64,000 bases of DNA from Pseudomonas sp. G2-4. GTDB lineage: Bacteria > Pseudomonadota > Gammaproteobacteria > Pseudomonadales > Pseudomonadaceae. The notes beneath the pieces are model-generated. The model saw only the letters and a list, made by a program, of their open reading frames with translations, did no database searches and was not told the DNA's origin. Position numbers and translations under genes: made by a program. Positions 45,389 to 54,817 of this stretch are shown here, piece by piece (the first letter of the stretch is position 1; the number at the start of each line of letters is the position of its first letter). The stretch lies in contig NZ_CP125957.1 of assembly GCF_030064125.1 (NCBI RefSeq), positions 3,658,001 to 3,722,000 of the forward strand. The letters run 5' to 3'.

Positions 45389-46501
45389 ATGCGTGAACTC
45401 GGCATCGGTCTGATTGGCACCGGCTTCATGGGCCGTGCCCATGCCTTGGCGTTCCACAATGCCAAAGCGGTGTTCGACCTCCCCCTGAACCTGACACTGG
45501 CGGCCCTCGCCGACGCCGATCCGCAGCGTGCCCGGCAGTGCGCCCAAAGCTGGGGGTTCGAGACGGCCCATAGCGACTGGCAACAGCTGATCGATGACCC
45601 AAAGGTCAACCTGATCGCCATCACCACGCCCAACCATCTGCACTTCCCGATGGCCATGGCGGCCCTGGCCGCAGGCAAGCCGGTCTACTGTGAAAAGCCC
45701 CTGGCAGTATCCCTGGAGCAGGCCGAGCAGATGCGCCAGGCCGCCAAAGCGGCCGGCGTGGTGACGCGGGTCGGCTACAACTACCAGCACAATCCGATCA
45801 TCCAACTGGCGCGGGACCTGCTCCAACGCGGAGAACTGGGGCAGATCATAAGTTTCCAGGGCGAATTCAGCGAAGACTTCATGGCCGACCCGACCTCGCC
45901 GTGGTCATGGCGCTGCGAAGCGGCCCACGCTGGTGGTGCGCTGGCCGACCTGGGCAGTCACTTGCTGGCCATGGCCCGTCATTTGTTGGGTGATGTCGAG
46001 GCGGTGTGCGCCGACAGCCAGACCGTGCACATCCAGCGTCCCGTCAGCGCTGGCAATACCGAACAACGCGCCATCGCCGTGGATGACCAGGTCCACGCCC
46101 TGCTGCGTTTCGCCAACGGCGCCCGAGGCACGGTGAGCAGCAGTTGGCTCAAGCATGGCTACAAGAACCACCTGAGTTTCGAAATCAGCGGCACCCTGGG
46201 CACGCTGGCGTTCGACCAGGAACGGCTTAATGAGCTGCGCCTGTGTCGCGTCGGCCAGACCGGATTCCAGCGTTTGCTGGCCGGCCCGGATTTACCGGGC
46301 TACGCCGCGTTCAGCCCGGCGGCCGGACATCAGTTGGGGTACAACGAATTGAAGACGCTGGAGGTGCAGGAACTGATCATGGCCCTGGCCGGCGAAGGCG
46401 GCAGCGGCACGGACTTCGAAGAGGCCTGGGAAGTGGAGCGGCTGGCGACGGCGATTCGGGTGGCGGCGCGGGAGCAGCGTTGGGTGAAAATCAGTGAATA
46501 G
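45389..46501 (+). CDS. Gfo/Idh/MocA family oxidoreductase
   Basis: 370-aa NAD(P)-dependent sugar or cyclitol dehydrogenase-like protein. The N-terminal Rossmann domain has GLIGTGFMGRAHA (about residues 7-19), followed by TTPNHLHFPMA and the conserved CEKPLAVS (about residues 96-103, catalytic lysine). The C-terminal domain contains the DLGSHLLAMARHLLG motif with its conserved aspartate and histidine. It stands alone, with its own promoter bearing two palindromic operators. The substrate could be inositol-like or a sugar; a ribose/inositol-type importer is encoded 16 kb away, but no link is shown. Confidence 0.9.
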   Translation: MRELGIGLIGTGFMGRAHALAFHNAKAVFDLPLNLTLAALADADPQRARQCAQSWGFETAHSDWQQLIDDPKVNLIAITTPNHLHFPMAMAALAAGKPVYCEKPLAVSLEQAEQMRQAAKAAGVVTRVGYNYQHNPIIQLARDLLQRGELGQIISFQGEFSEDFMADPTSPWSWRCEAAHAGGALADLGSHLLAMARHLLGDVEAVCADSQTVHIQRPVSAGNTEQRAIAVDDQVHALLRFANGARGTVSSSWLKHGYKNHLSFEISGTLGTLAFDQERLNELRLCRVGQTGFQRLLAGPDLPGYAAFSPAAGHQLGYNELKTLEVQELIMALAGEGGSGTDFEEAWEVERLATAIRVAAREQRWVKISE

Positions 46502-46526
46502 TCACTGCCCGCCGCTGATCCGCTTT

Positions 46527-46658
46527 TGTGGCGAGGGAGCTTGCTCCCGCTGGGCTACGAAGTAGCCCCAAAACCATTCACCTTGGTGTGCCAGGTTGAT
46601 TGCGTTCAGCCTCTTGGGGTTGCTTCGCAACCCAGCGGGAGCAAGCTCCCTCGCCACG
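46527..46658. repeat. REP pair (GTGGCGAGGGAGC type)
   Basis: Inverted copies of TGTGGCGAGGGAGCTTGCTC flank a spacer with CCTTGGTGTGCCAGGTTGAT. It lies between the convergent Gfo/Idh/MocA and FAD-enzyme genes. Confidence 0.85.
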
Positions 46659-46686
46659 GGGGACGGGGTCAATCTGAATGTTGGGT

Positions 46687-48117
46687 TTACAACTCAACCA
46701 ACCGCGCCGCCAGCGCCTTGGCCTGGCTCGCCACGTCGGTCACGGCAGTGCTTTCCCACCACATCCCCCGCAGTGGCGGGCCCATGGCGAACAGCCGCTG
46801 GGCGGGTTCGCCTTGGGCGTCCAGCACCGCACCGTCAGCACGGGCAGCGATGCCCAGGGCCAGCGGCCCCGGCTGGATCAGACCTCGAGCCAGCAGCTGT
46901 CGCGGCAACGGTCGCGCCACGCGGCGCCAGTCATATTCGATACCGCTGGAGTTGATCAGCGCTGCGCCTTGCACCACGGTCAGTCCGGTCTCGCCCCGAC
47001 GGCGGATGCGAATACCCACCGTACCCTCGGCGGATGACGCCAGGCCCTTGAACGACGCCGCCTGGATCCGCAACCGCCCTTCCCCATGCAGACGCGCCAC
47101 CAGCTCGGCGCTCAACGGCGGCGAACGGTGGTGGTGGCTCTCCCACCAGGGCCGTACATGCCGGACGAACTGCCGGCGCTGCACATCACTGGCCTGGTTC
47201 CACAAACGCCCGATGTGCGCGCGTACCGTGTCCAATGGCGCCTGCCAATCAATGCCCTCGGCCATCGCCTGACGGCATTGTTCACGCAGAGCCCGCATCA
47301 ACTGGCGTGGCGAACGCAGACTGTGATCTTCGGCGAGGAAATCCACCCAGGCCGGCGGCTGGCGGCGCACATGGGGTAACAGGCCATGGCGGGAAAACAC
47401 TTCAATCGGGCCACGGTGCCCGGCCTGCTCCAGAGACACCACGGCGTCGACCATGGTCAGCCCCGAGCCGATGATCAACACTGTCGACTGCGGGTCGAGC
47501 TGGCGCATCGCAGCCACATCCCAAGGATCCAGGGCCGCGGCATTGACACCGTTGGATTCGGTCAGCGGCGTTCGCGCCGCCGGGAACATGCCGGTGGCCA
47601 GCACCGCGAAACGTCCATGCAAGGCCTTTCCATCGTTCAATGTCACCTGCACAGCGTCGTCCACGAGCTGCACATCCACCACCTCTGCGCACACGTGCTC
47701 CACCATCGAGCCGTTCTGTGCGCCCACCGCGCGGGCTTCGGCCAAGCGTTGTTGCACATACAAACCAAAGATTCCCCGGGGTGGGAACAGCTCGCTGACC
47801 GGCACATGTTGCTGATCCGATTCCGGCCAGCCGCCAGCCTCGATGAACGCGGTGAGCCATTGGGTCAGGTCATCGGCGTTGTCCGGATCGACGCTCATCC
47901 GCGCCGCGTTGCCGTTCAAGGTGTGCCCCAGCTCCACGGCACTGTAGGCCTCGCCCCGGCCCAGTTCGCTGCGCGGCTCGACGATCAGCACCTCGCGTCG
48001 GCCGGGCAGGCGCAGCAACTGCGCCGCCAGCATGGCGCCACTCAGGCCGCCGCCGATGATCAGGATATCGGCTTCGCGGGTGAGGCCGCTCGCCTGTCGA
48101 TCCAACGCTATGTCCAT
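46687..48117 (-). CDS. FAD/NAD(P)-binding protein
   Basis: 476-aa flavoprotein of the NAD_binding_9 type. The N-terminal FAD motif is ADILIIGGGLSGAMLAAQLL (about residues 15-34; G-x-G-x2-G). A family motif RGIFGLYVQQRL is at about 120-131, and a second dinucleotide motif STVLIIGSGLTMVDAVVSL is at about 210-228. No signal peptide or membrane segment is seen. The start at 48117 has a GGAGAG site. It is encoded 14 nt downstream of an XRE-cupin regulator, so it is probably in that operon and under its control. The substrate is unknown. Confidence 0.87.
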   Translation of the reverse strand: MDIALDRQASGLTREADILIIGGGLSGAMLAAQLLRLPGRREVLIVEPRSELGRGEAYSAVELGHTLNGNAARMSVDPDNADDLTQWLTAFIEAGGWPESDQQHVPVSELFPPRGIFGLYVQQRLAEARAVGAQNGSMVEHVCAEVVDVQLVDDAVQVTLNDGKALHGRFAVLATGMFPAARTPLTESNGVNAAALDPWDVAAMRQLDPQSTVLIIGSGLTMVDAVVSLEQAGHRGPIEVFSRHGLLPHVRRQPPAWVDFLAEDHSLRSPRQLMRALREQCRQAMAEGIDWQAPLDTVRAHIGRLWNQASDVQRRQFVRHVRPWWESHHHRSPPLSAELVARLHGEGRLRIQAASFKGLASSAEGTVGIRIRRRGETGLTVVQGAALINSSGIEYDWRRVARPLPRQLLARGLIQPGPLALGIAARADGAVLDAQGEPAQRLFAMGPPLRGMWWESTAVTDVASQAKALAARLVEL

Positions 48118-48131
48118 ACCGCTCTCCAGGA

Positions 48132-48707
48132 TCAAATCACCACATTGCGGACGAATCTCGCCGCCACCGGCCCATCGTTGCGATAGGCATGGGGCTGGTT
48201 GCTGGCGAACATGAAAAATTCACCGGCGTCGATCCGGCGCTCTTCGCTGCCCAACAGCAGGGTCAGGCAGCCCTCGAACACATAGAGCTGCTCGCTCCAA
48301 CCCTCGGCGTCGGGTTCGGAAGGGTAATGCTCACCGGGCTCCAGGCGCCACTCCCAGAGCTCGACTTCGCGACTGGCAGTGGCTTTGGCCAGCAGCACGG
48401 CTTTGCTGCCGGGGATGGTACCGGCCCAGGCCAACTCGTTGATGCGGCTCGGGTCGCGAGCGTCGGGGGCCTGGATCAAATCACTGAAGGCCACGTCGAG
48501 GGCTTCGGCGACCCGGTCCAGGGTGGTCAGGCTGACGTTCTTTTCCCCGGCCTCGATGGCCACCAGCATCCGCCGACTGACCCCGGAGCGCTCCGCCAGC
48601 GCGGTCTGGCTGAGCTGAGCGGCGTGCCGCAGGCGGCGGACGTTCTGGCTGACGTGTTGCAGGACGGAGGCCCGCTGGCCATTTTCTTTGTGCACTGTAT
48701 GGCTCAT
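48132..48707 (-). CDS. XRE-family regulator with C-terminal cupin domain
   Basis: 191-aa regulator. The helix-turn-helix at about residues 18-72 (VRRLRHAAQLSQTALAERSG and RRMLVAIEAGEKNVSL) is followed by a cupin sensor at about 105-190 (LEPGEHYPSEPDAEGWSEQLYV, FEGCLTLLLG, FASNQPHAYRND). Proteins of this build often control small amino-acid or polyamine metabolism genes. It is first in a two-gene operon with the FAD enzyme and is divergent from an EamA-type exporter, which it could also control through the 74-nt shared region. Confidence 0.9.
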   Translation of the reverse strand: MSHTVHKENGQRASVLQHVSQNVRRLRHAAQLSQTALAERSGVSRRMLVAIEAGEKNVSLTTLDRVAEALDVAFSDLIQAPDARDPSRINELAWAGTIPGSKAVLLAKATASREVELWEWRLEPGEHYPSEPDAEGWSEQLYVFEGCLTLLLGSEERRIDAGEFFMFASNQPHAYRNDGPVAARFVRNVVI

Positions 48708-48781
48708 CTGTTGGGGTTGCGCATTATACTGCCCAACTGTTCGGGCGCATTGTGCGTCCGCCTCAAGTGGCGCGCAAGGTC

Positions 48782-49714
48782 ATGGCATCGGTGAATACCC
48801 CTCAAGCTTCCTCCCGTTTCTCCCGATTCAGCAAGGCCGAATGCGTGCTGGTGCTGATCACCATGATCTGGGGCGGAACTTTCTTGCTGGTACAGCACGC
48901 CATGACGGTCAGCGGACCGATGTTTTTCGTCGGCCTGCGTTTCGCTGCCGCGGCGGCGTTTGTCGCGCTGTTCTCCTGGCGCCACCTGCGGGAGTTGACC
49001 CTGTTCGAACTCAAGGCCGGCTGCTTCATCGGCGTGGCAATCATGCTCGGCTATGGCTTGCAGACCGTCGGCCTGCAGACCATCCCCAGCAGCCAGTCGG
49101 CATTCATCACCGCGCTTTACGTGCCCTTCGTACCACTGCTGCAGTGGTTGGTGCTGGGCCGTCGGCCGGGGTTGATGCCGAGCATCGGCATCATGCTGGC
49201 GTTCACCGGACTGATGCTGGTCTCGGGTCCGGCGGGCGCCTCGTTGAACTTCAGCGCTGGCGAAATCGCCACGTTGATCAGCGCCATCGCGATTGCCGCC
49301 GAAATCATTCTGATCAGCGCCTATGCCGGCCAGGTCGATGTGCGCCGGGTGACCGTGGTGCAACTGGCGAGCACGGCGGTACTGGCATTTCTGATGGTGG
49401 TGCCAACCCAGGAAGCAATCCCGGATTTCTCCTGGTTGCTGCTGGTCAGCGCCCTGGGCCTGGGAGCCGCCAGTGCAGCGATTCAGGTGGCGATGAACTG
49501 GGCGCAGAAAAGTGTCTCGCCCACCCGCGCCACGTTGATCTACGCCGGCGAGCCGGTATGGGCCGGCATTGCCGGACGCCTGGCGGGCGAACGGTTGCCG
49601 GCGATTGCCTTGTTCGGCGCGGCGCTGATTGTGGCGGCGGTGATTGTCAGTGAGCTGAAAACCCGAGGCAAAGGTGTCGTCGTGGAAGATGAGGTGCTTG
49701 AGCGCGAGGGTTAA
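48782..49714 (+). CDS. EamA/DMT-family transporter
   Basis: 310-aa inner-membrane protein with ten predicted helices arranged as two EamA repeats (first starting at VLVLITMIWGGTFLLVQHAM, second near IATLISAIAIAAEIILISAY). It is expected to export a metabolite. The ATG at 48782 has an AAGGT very close upstream; a GTG at 48752 would add ten residues and has no better site. It is divergent from the XRE-cupin regulator, which suggests common control. Confidence 0.88.
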   Translation: MASVNTPQASSRFSRFSKAECVLVLITMIWGGTFLLVQHAMTVSGPMFFVGLRFAAAAAFVALFSWRHLRELTLFELKAGCFIGVAIMLGYGLQTVGLQTIPSSQSAFITALYVPFVPLLQWLVLGRRPGLMPSIGIMLAFTGLMLVSGPAGASLNFSAGEIATLISAIAIAAEIILISAYAGQVDVRRVTVVQLASTAVLAFLMVVPTQEAIPDFSWLLLVSALGLGAASAAIQVAMNWAQKSVSPTRATLIYAGEPVWAGIAGRLAGERLPAIALFGAALIVAAVIVSELKTRGKGVVVEDEVLEREG

Positions 49715-49807
49715 GCCTCGTTTAGAAATCGTGTTTCCTATCCTCCTGAAACAATACAAGGCAGGAAAACTGCACCTCCCTTGTAGGATTCTGCGACACC
49801 CTCGCGG

Positions 49808-49836
49808 TTGGTGATCTGGAATACGCCACGTATGAT
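49808..49836 (+). promoter_or_regulatory. Candidate sigma-70 promoter of the sha operon
   Basis: TTGGTG at 49808-49813 and TATGAT at 49831-49836 are separated by exactly 17 nt, with transcription expected near 49843, 24 nt before the shaA start. An AGAAG site lies before the ATG. Confidence 0.6.
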
Positions 49837-49866
49837 CCCTGCAATCCACCCGCTGAATAGAAGCCT

Positions 49867-52791
49867 ATGTCACTGATAGTTCTATTGCTTTTGCCCTTCA
49901 TCGGCAGCTGTGTCGCGGCGCTGCTGCCGCATAACGCCCGTAACGCCGAATCCTTGCTGGCAGGCCTCGTGGCCCTGGCCGGCACCGTTCAGGTGGCCTT
50001 GCTGTACCCGCAGATCGCCGACGGCGGCGTGATTCGTGAAACGTATGCCTGGCTGCCCAGCCTGGGCCTGGATTTCGTGTTGCGCCTGGACGGTTTCGCC
50101 TGGCTGTTTTCGTTGCTGGTGCTGGGCATCGGTACGCTGGTGTCGCTGTATGCCCGCTATTACATGTCGCCGGACGATCCGGTGCCGCGCTTCTTCGCTT
50201 TTTTCCTGGCGTTCATGGGCGCCATGCTCGGGCTGGTGATTTCCGGCAACCTGGTGCAGATGGTGTTTTTCTGGGAACTGACCAGCCTGTTCTCGTTCCT
50301 GCTGATCGGCTACTGGCACCACCGCGCCGACGCCCGGCGCGGAGCCTACATGGCCTTGATGGTGACCGGCGCCGGCGGGCTTTGCCTGTTGGCCGGGGTG
50401 ATGCTGCTCGGGCATGTGGTGGGCAGCTATGACCTGGACAAGGTCCTGGCCGCCGGCGACCAGATCCGGGCCCATGCCCTCTACCCTATCCTGCTGCCGT
50501 TGATCCTGATCGGCGCCCTGAGCAAAAGCGCGCAATTTCCTTTCCACTTCTGGCTTCCCCATGCCATGGCCGCGCCCACGCCGGTGTCGGCGTATCTGCA
50601 CTCGGCCACCATGGTCAAGGCCGGGGTGTTCCTGCTGGCGCGGTTATGGCCGTCGCTGTCGGGCAGCGAAGAATGGTTCTACATCGTCAGTGGCGCGGGG
50701 GCCTGTACGTTGTTGCTGGGCGCCTACTGCGCGATGTTCCAGAACGACCTCAAGGGACTGCTGGCCTACTCCACCATCAGCCACCTCGGGCTGATCACCC
50801 TGCTGTTGGGCCTGAACAGTCCGCTGGCGGCCGTGGCGGCGGTGTTTCATATCCTCAACCACGCCACCTTCAAGGCCTCGCTGTTCATGGCCGCCGGGAT
50901 CATCGACCATGAAAGCGGCACCCGGGATATTCGCAAGCTCAGTGGCCTGGTCCGGCTGATTCCGTTCACTGCAACGTTGGCGATGGTCGCGAGCGCGGCG
51001 ATGGCAGGGGTGCCGCTGCTCAATGGGTTCCTGTCCAAGGAAATGTTCTTCGCCGAGACCGTGTTCATTTCCGCCACGGCCTGGGTCGAGCTGGCGCTGC
51101 CGATCATCGCCACCATCGCCGGGACTTTCAGCGTCGCCTACTCCCTGCGCTTTACCGTGGACGTGTTCTTCGGCCCCACCGCCACCGACCTGCCCCATAC
51201 GCCCCACGAACCACCACGCTGGATGCGCGCTCCAGTGGAGCTGCTGGTGTTCACCTGCCTGCTGGTGGGGATCTTCCCGGCCCAGGTGGTCGGTTCGTTG
51301 CTCGCGGCGGCCGCGTTGCCGGTGGTCGGCGGCACGCTGCCCGAGTACAGCCTGGCGATCTGGCACGGCCTGAACGCGCCGATGATCATGAGCCTGGTGG
51401 CGATGTCCGGCGGCATCGTGCTGTACCTGCTGCTGCGCAATCAGTTCCGGCAAGGGCACATCAAGCACCCACCCTTCATTGGCCGACTCAGTGGCAAGCG
51501 GCTGTTCGAGCGTTGCCTGGTGCTGATGATGCGCCTCGGTCGGCGGCTGGAACGCCGGATCAGTACCCGCCGCCTGCAGGCCCAGCTGTTCCTGCTGGTG
51601 CTGGCCGCGGTACTCGCCGGGCTGATCCCGATGCTGCACAGCACGCTGGTCTGGGGCGACCGGCCGAAGATCCCGGGCTCCATCGTGTTCGTCACCCTGT
51701 GGTTGCTGGCAATTGCCTGTGCACTGGGCGCGGCCTGGCAGGCCAAGTATCACCGGCTCGCGGCCCTGACCATGGTCAGCGTCTGCGGCCTGATGACCTG
51801 CGTAACCTTCGTCTGGTTCTCCGCGCCCGACCTGGCGTTGACGCAGCTGGTGGTGGAAGTGGTGACCACGGTGCTGATCCTGCTGGGCCTGCGCTGGCTG
51901 CCGCGACGGATCGAGGATGCCTCGCCGCGGCCCAACAGCGAACGACGCGCACGCATCCGTCGCCTGCGGGACTTGCTCTTGTCCATCGCGGTGGGCGGCG
52001 GCATGGCACTGTTGTCCTACGCCATGCTGACACGCCAGACGCCCAACGATATTTCTTCGTTCTACCTCAGTCGTGCCCTGCCCGAAGGCGGCGGCAGCAA
52101 TGTGGTGAACGTGATGCTGGTGGATTTCCGTGGCTTCGACACCCTGGGGGAAATCACCGTGCTGGTGGCGGTAGCCCTGGCGGTGTTCGCCCTGTTGCGA
52201 CGCTTCCGCCCACCGAGGGAAAGCATGCAATTGCCAGCGCAACAGCGTCAGTTGGCACCGGACGTGGTCACCGATCTGGTCAACCCGCGCCATGCCAGCG
52301 ACACCGCGCTGGGCTTCATGATGGTGCCGTCGGTGCTGGTGCGCCTGCTGCTGCCGATCGCCCTGGTGGTGTCGTTCTACCTGTTCATGCGCGGTCACAA
52401 TCAACCGGGCGGTGGCTTCGTGGCCGGGCTGGTGATGTCGGTGGCGTTCATCCTCCAGTACATGGTCGCCGGCACGCAGTGGGTCGAGGCGCAAATGAGC
52501 CTGCGACCGCTGCGCTGGATGGGTACCGGGCTGTTCTTCGCCACCGCCACCGGCCTCGGGTCGATGGCCGTGGGTTATCCGTTCCTGACGACGCACACCT
52601 GGCACTTCGAATGGCCGTTGCTGGGTGACATTCACCTGGCCAGCGCGCTGTTCTTCGACATCGGCGTGTACGCCGTGGTGGTCGGCTCAACGCTGTTGAT
52701 CCTCACCGCCCTGGCTCACCAATCGGTGCGGGCGCATAAACCGAGCCTGCAATCCAAACCCGTCGCCCCTCGCACAGGAGCCACTGCCTGA
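49867..52791 (+). CDS. shaA: Na+/H+ antiporter subunit A, fused A+B type (ShaA/MrpA)
   Basis: 974-aa multi-spanning membrane protein. The N-terminal about 750 residues resemble respiratory complex I NuoL (proton-channel motifs such as FWELTSLFSFLLIGYWHHR and SKSAQFPFHFWLPHAMAAPTPVSAYLHSATM, key residues KSAQFPFHFWLPHAM). The C-terminal part from about residue 800 is an MnhB-type domain (FYLFMRGHNQPGGGFVAGL). Fusion of A and B is the known state in group 2 Mrp systems, including P. aeruginosa Sha. The A of its TGA is the first base of the shaC ATG. Confidence 0.95.
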   Translation: MSLIVLLLLPFIGSCVAALLPHNARNAESLLAGLVALAGTVQVALLYPQIADGGVIRETYAWLPSLGLDFVLRLDGFAWLFSLLVLGIGTLVSLYARYYMSPDDPVPRFFAFFLAFMGAMLGLVISGNLVQMVFFWELTSLFSFLLIGYWHHRADARRGAYMALMVTGAGGLCLLAGVMLLGHVVGSYDLDKVLAAGDQIRAHALYPILLPLILIGALSKSAQFPFHFWLPHAMAAPTPVSAYLHSATMVKAGVFLLARLWPSLSGSEEWFYIVSGAGACTLLLGAYCAMFQNDLKGLLAYSTISHLGLITLLLGLNSPLAAVAAVFHILNHATFKASLFMAAGIIDHESGTRDIRKLSGLVRLIPFTATLAMVASAAMAGVPLLNGFLSKEMFFAETVFISATAWVELALPIIATIAGTFSVAYSLRFTVDVFFGPTATDLPHTPHEPPRWMRAPVELLVFTCLLVGIFPAQVVGSLLAAAALPVVGGTLPEYSLAIWHGLNAPMIMSLVAMSGGIVLYLLLRNQFRQGHIKHPPFIGRLSGKRLFERCLVLMMRLGRRLERRISTRRLQAQLFLLVLAAVLAGLIPMLHSTLVWGDRPKIPGSIVFVTLWLLAIACALGAAWQAKYHRLAALTMVSVCGLMTCVTFVWFSAPDLALTQLVVEVVTTVLILLGLRWLPRRIEDASPRPNSERRARIRRLRDLLLSIAVGGGMALLSYAMLTRQTPNDISSFYLSRALPEGGGSNVVNVMLVDFRGFDTLGEITVLVAVALAVFALLRRFRPPRESMQLPAQQRQLAPDVVTDLVNPRHASDTALGFMMVPSVLVRLLLPIALVVSFYLFMRGHNQPGGGFVAGLVMSVAFILQYMVAGTQWVEAQMSLRPLRWMGTGLFFATATGLGSMAVGYPFLTTHTWHFEWPLLGDIHLASALFFDIGVYAVVVGSTLLILTALAHQSVRAHKPSLQSKPVAPRTGATA

Positions 52792-53135
52792 TGGAAGAAG
52801 TCATCGCAATTGCAATCGGCGTACTGGCCGCCTCCGGGGTCTGGCTGGTGCTGCGACCACGGACCTTTCAGGTGGTCATGGGCCTGTGCCTGCTGTCCTA
52901 CGGCGTCAACTTGTTCATCTTCAGCATGGGCAGCCTGTTCATCGGCAAGGAACCGATCATCAAGGACGGCGTGCCCCAGGATCTGCTGCACTACACCGAC
53001 CCGCTGCCCCAGGCCCTGGTGCTGACCGCCATCGTGATCAGCTTCGCCATGACCGCCCTGTTCCTGGTGGTCCTGCTGGCGTCCCGGGGCCTGACCGGTA
53101 CTGACCATGTGGACGGTCGGGAGCCCAAGGAATGA
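52791..53135 (+). CDS. shaC: Na+/H+ antiporter subunit C (ShaC/MrpC)
   Basis: 114-aa membrane protein resembling NuoK, with three helices. The conserved block GLCLLSYGVNLFIFSMG is at about residues 30-46 and FAMTALFLVVLLASRGL is near the C-terminus. Its start shares one base with the shaA stop, and its end overlaps shaD by 4 nt. It is a structural subunit of the Mrp-type complex that exchanges Na+ for H+ for pH and salt tolerance. Confidence 0.95.
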   Translation: MEEVIAIAIGVLAASGVWLVLRPRTFQVVMGLCLLSYGVNLFIFSMGSLFIGKEPIIKDGVPQDLLHYTDPLPQALVLTAIVISFAMTALFLVVLLASRGLTGTDHVDGREPKE

Positions 53136-54817
53136 TGTTGACGCCCCACTTGATCGCCGCGCCCATCCTGCTGCCGCTGCTGACCGCCGCGTTGATGCTG
53201 ATGCTGGGCGAGAAACACCGTCCACTCAAGGCACGGATCAACCTGCTTTCCAGTCTGCTGGGCCTGGGCATCGCCGTGCTGTTGCTTGACTGGACCCAGG
53301 ACCAGGCCCTGCCCGCGTCCATCGGCGTGTACCTGCCTGGCAACTGGCAAGCGCCGTTCGGCATCGTACTGGTGGTTGATCGCCTGTCAGCGCTGATGCT
53401 GGTGCTCACCGGCATCATCGGCGTCTGCGCCCTGCTGTTCGCCACGGCCCGTTGGGACCGCGCCGGGGCGAGTTTCCATGCGCTGTTCCAGATCCAGCTG
53501 ATGGGCCTCTATGGGGCCTTCCTGACGGCGGACCTGTTCAACCTGTTCGTGTTCTTCGAAGTGTTGCTGGCGGCCTCCTACGGGTTGATGTTGCACGGTT
53601 CGGGCCGGGCGCGGGTGTCGTCGGGGCTGCATTACATTTCCATCAATCTGTTGGCCTCGTCGCTGTTCCTGATCGGCGCGGCGCTGATCTATGGCGTCAC
53701 TGGCACGTTGAACATGGCCGACCTGGCCTTGAAGGTGCCCCTGGTGCCGGAAGCCGACCGTGGCCTGCTGCACGCCGGGGCAGGGATCCTTGCGGTGGCG
53801 TTCCTGGCCAAAGCTGGCCTGTGGCCGCTGAATTTCTGGCTGGTGCCGGCCTACAGCGCGGCCAGTGCGCCGGTAGCGGCGTTGTTCGCGATCATGACCA
53901 AGGTCGGCGTCTACACGATTTTGCGTCTGTGGACGTTGCTCTTCTCCGGCCAGGCCGGCGCCTCGGCGTTTTTCGGCGCCGACTGGCTGGTCTACGGCGG
54001 CATGGCGACCATCATCTGCGCGGCCATTGCCATTCTGGGGGCCCAACGCCTGGAGCGCATGGCCAGCCTGAGCATCCTGGTCTCGGCCGGAATTCTGCTG
54101 TCAGCGATTGGTTTCGCCCAACCCAACCTGATGGGGGCCGCGCTGTTTTACCTGGTAAGTTCGACCCTGGCGCTCTGTGCACTGTTCTTGCTGGCCGAGC
54201 TGATCGAACGCTCGCGCTCGGCCAACGACATGTCCCTGGACGATGACCTGGATACGTTGCCACGGCCAATGGAATCCCTGGAGCCGCCCAAGGGCATCAA
54301 CCTTGATGACGAACAGAAAGCCGTGGTCGGGCAAGTGATCCCCTGGACCATGGCCTTCCTCGGCTTGAGTTTCATCTTCTGTGCGTTGTTGATCATCGGC
54401 ATGCCGCCGCTGTCGGGGTTCATCGGCAAGTTGAGCCTGCTGGGAGCCTTGCTCAACCCCCAAGGGCTTGGGGCCAGCGCCGGGACGCCGGTGTCGAATC
54501 AGGCGTGGGGGTTGTTGGCGTTGCTGATCCTGTCCGGGCTGGCCTCGTTGATTGCGTTCTCACGCCTGGGCGTCCAACGCTTCTGGACGCCGCAAGAGCG
54601 ACCCTCGCCGTTGCTGCGGCCTTTCGAATGCCTGCCGATCATCCTGTTGCTGGGCCTGGGCATCGCCTTGACCTTCAAGGCCGAGCCGTTGTTGCGTTAC
54701 ACCCAGTCCGCTGCCGATGCGTTGAACAATCCAGAACATTATGTGATGTCAGTGCTCGCCACCCGCTCCGTCCCGAACCCCGAGACCAGCGCCGCATTGC
54801 AGGAGGTGCAACCATGA
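53132..54817 (+). CDS. shaD: Na+/H+ antiporter subunit D (ShaD/MrpD)
   Basis: 561-aa membrane protein homologous to NuoN/NuoM with about 14 helices. Characteristic segments are FNLFVFFEVLLAASYGLMLHG (key residues FEVLLAASYGLM; about residues 138-158) and AKAGLWPLNFWLVPAYSAASAPVAALFAI, which holds the conserved lysine. A hydrophilic cytoplasmic loop at about residues 365-400 (DLDTLPRPMESLEPPKG) interrupts the C-terminal helices. It overlaps shaC and shaE by 4 nt each. Confidence 0.95.
   Translation: MMLTPHLIAAPILLPLLTAALMLMLGEKHRPLKARINLLSSLLGLGIAVLLLDWTQDQALPASIGVYLPGNWQAPFGIVLVVDRLSALMLVLTGIIGVCALLFATARWDRAGASFHALFQIQLMGLYGAFLTADLFNLFVFFEVLLAASYGLMLHGSGRARVSSGLHYISINLLASSLFLIGAALIYGVTGTLNMADLALKVPLVPEADRGLLHAGAGILAVAFLAKAGLWPLNFWLVPAYSAASAPVAALFAIMTKVGVYTILRLWTLLFSGQAGASAFFGADWLVYGGMATIICAAIAILGAQRLERMASLSILVSAGILLSAIGFAQPNLMGAALFYLVSSTLALCALFLLAELIERSRSANDMSLDDDLDTLPRPMESLEPPKGINLDDEQKAVVGQVIPWTMAFLGLSFIFCALLIIGMPPLSGFIGKLSLLGALLNPQGLGASAGTPVSNQAWGLLALLILSGLASLIAFSRLGVQRFWTPQERPSPLLRPFECLPIILLLGLGIALTFKAEPLLRYTQSAADALNNPEHYVMSVLATRSVPNPETSAALQEVQP

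Noticed and set aside
48708..48781. GCCC-N8-GGGC and TATACT near the XRE-cupin/EamA junction as operator and promoter
   Set aside because: The arms are only 4 bp and no -35 fits the TATACT at a 16-18 nt spacing; too weak to list.
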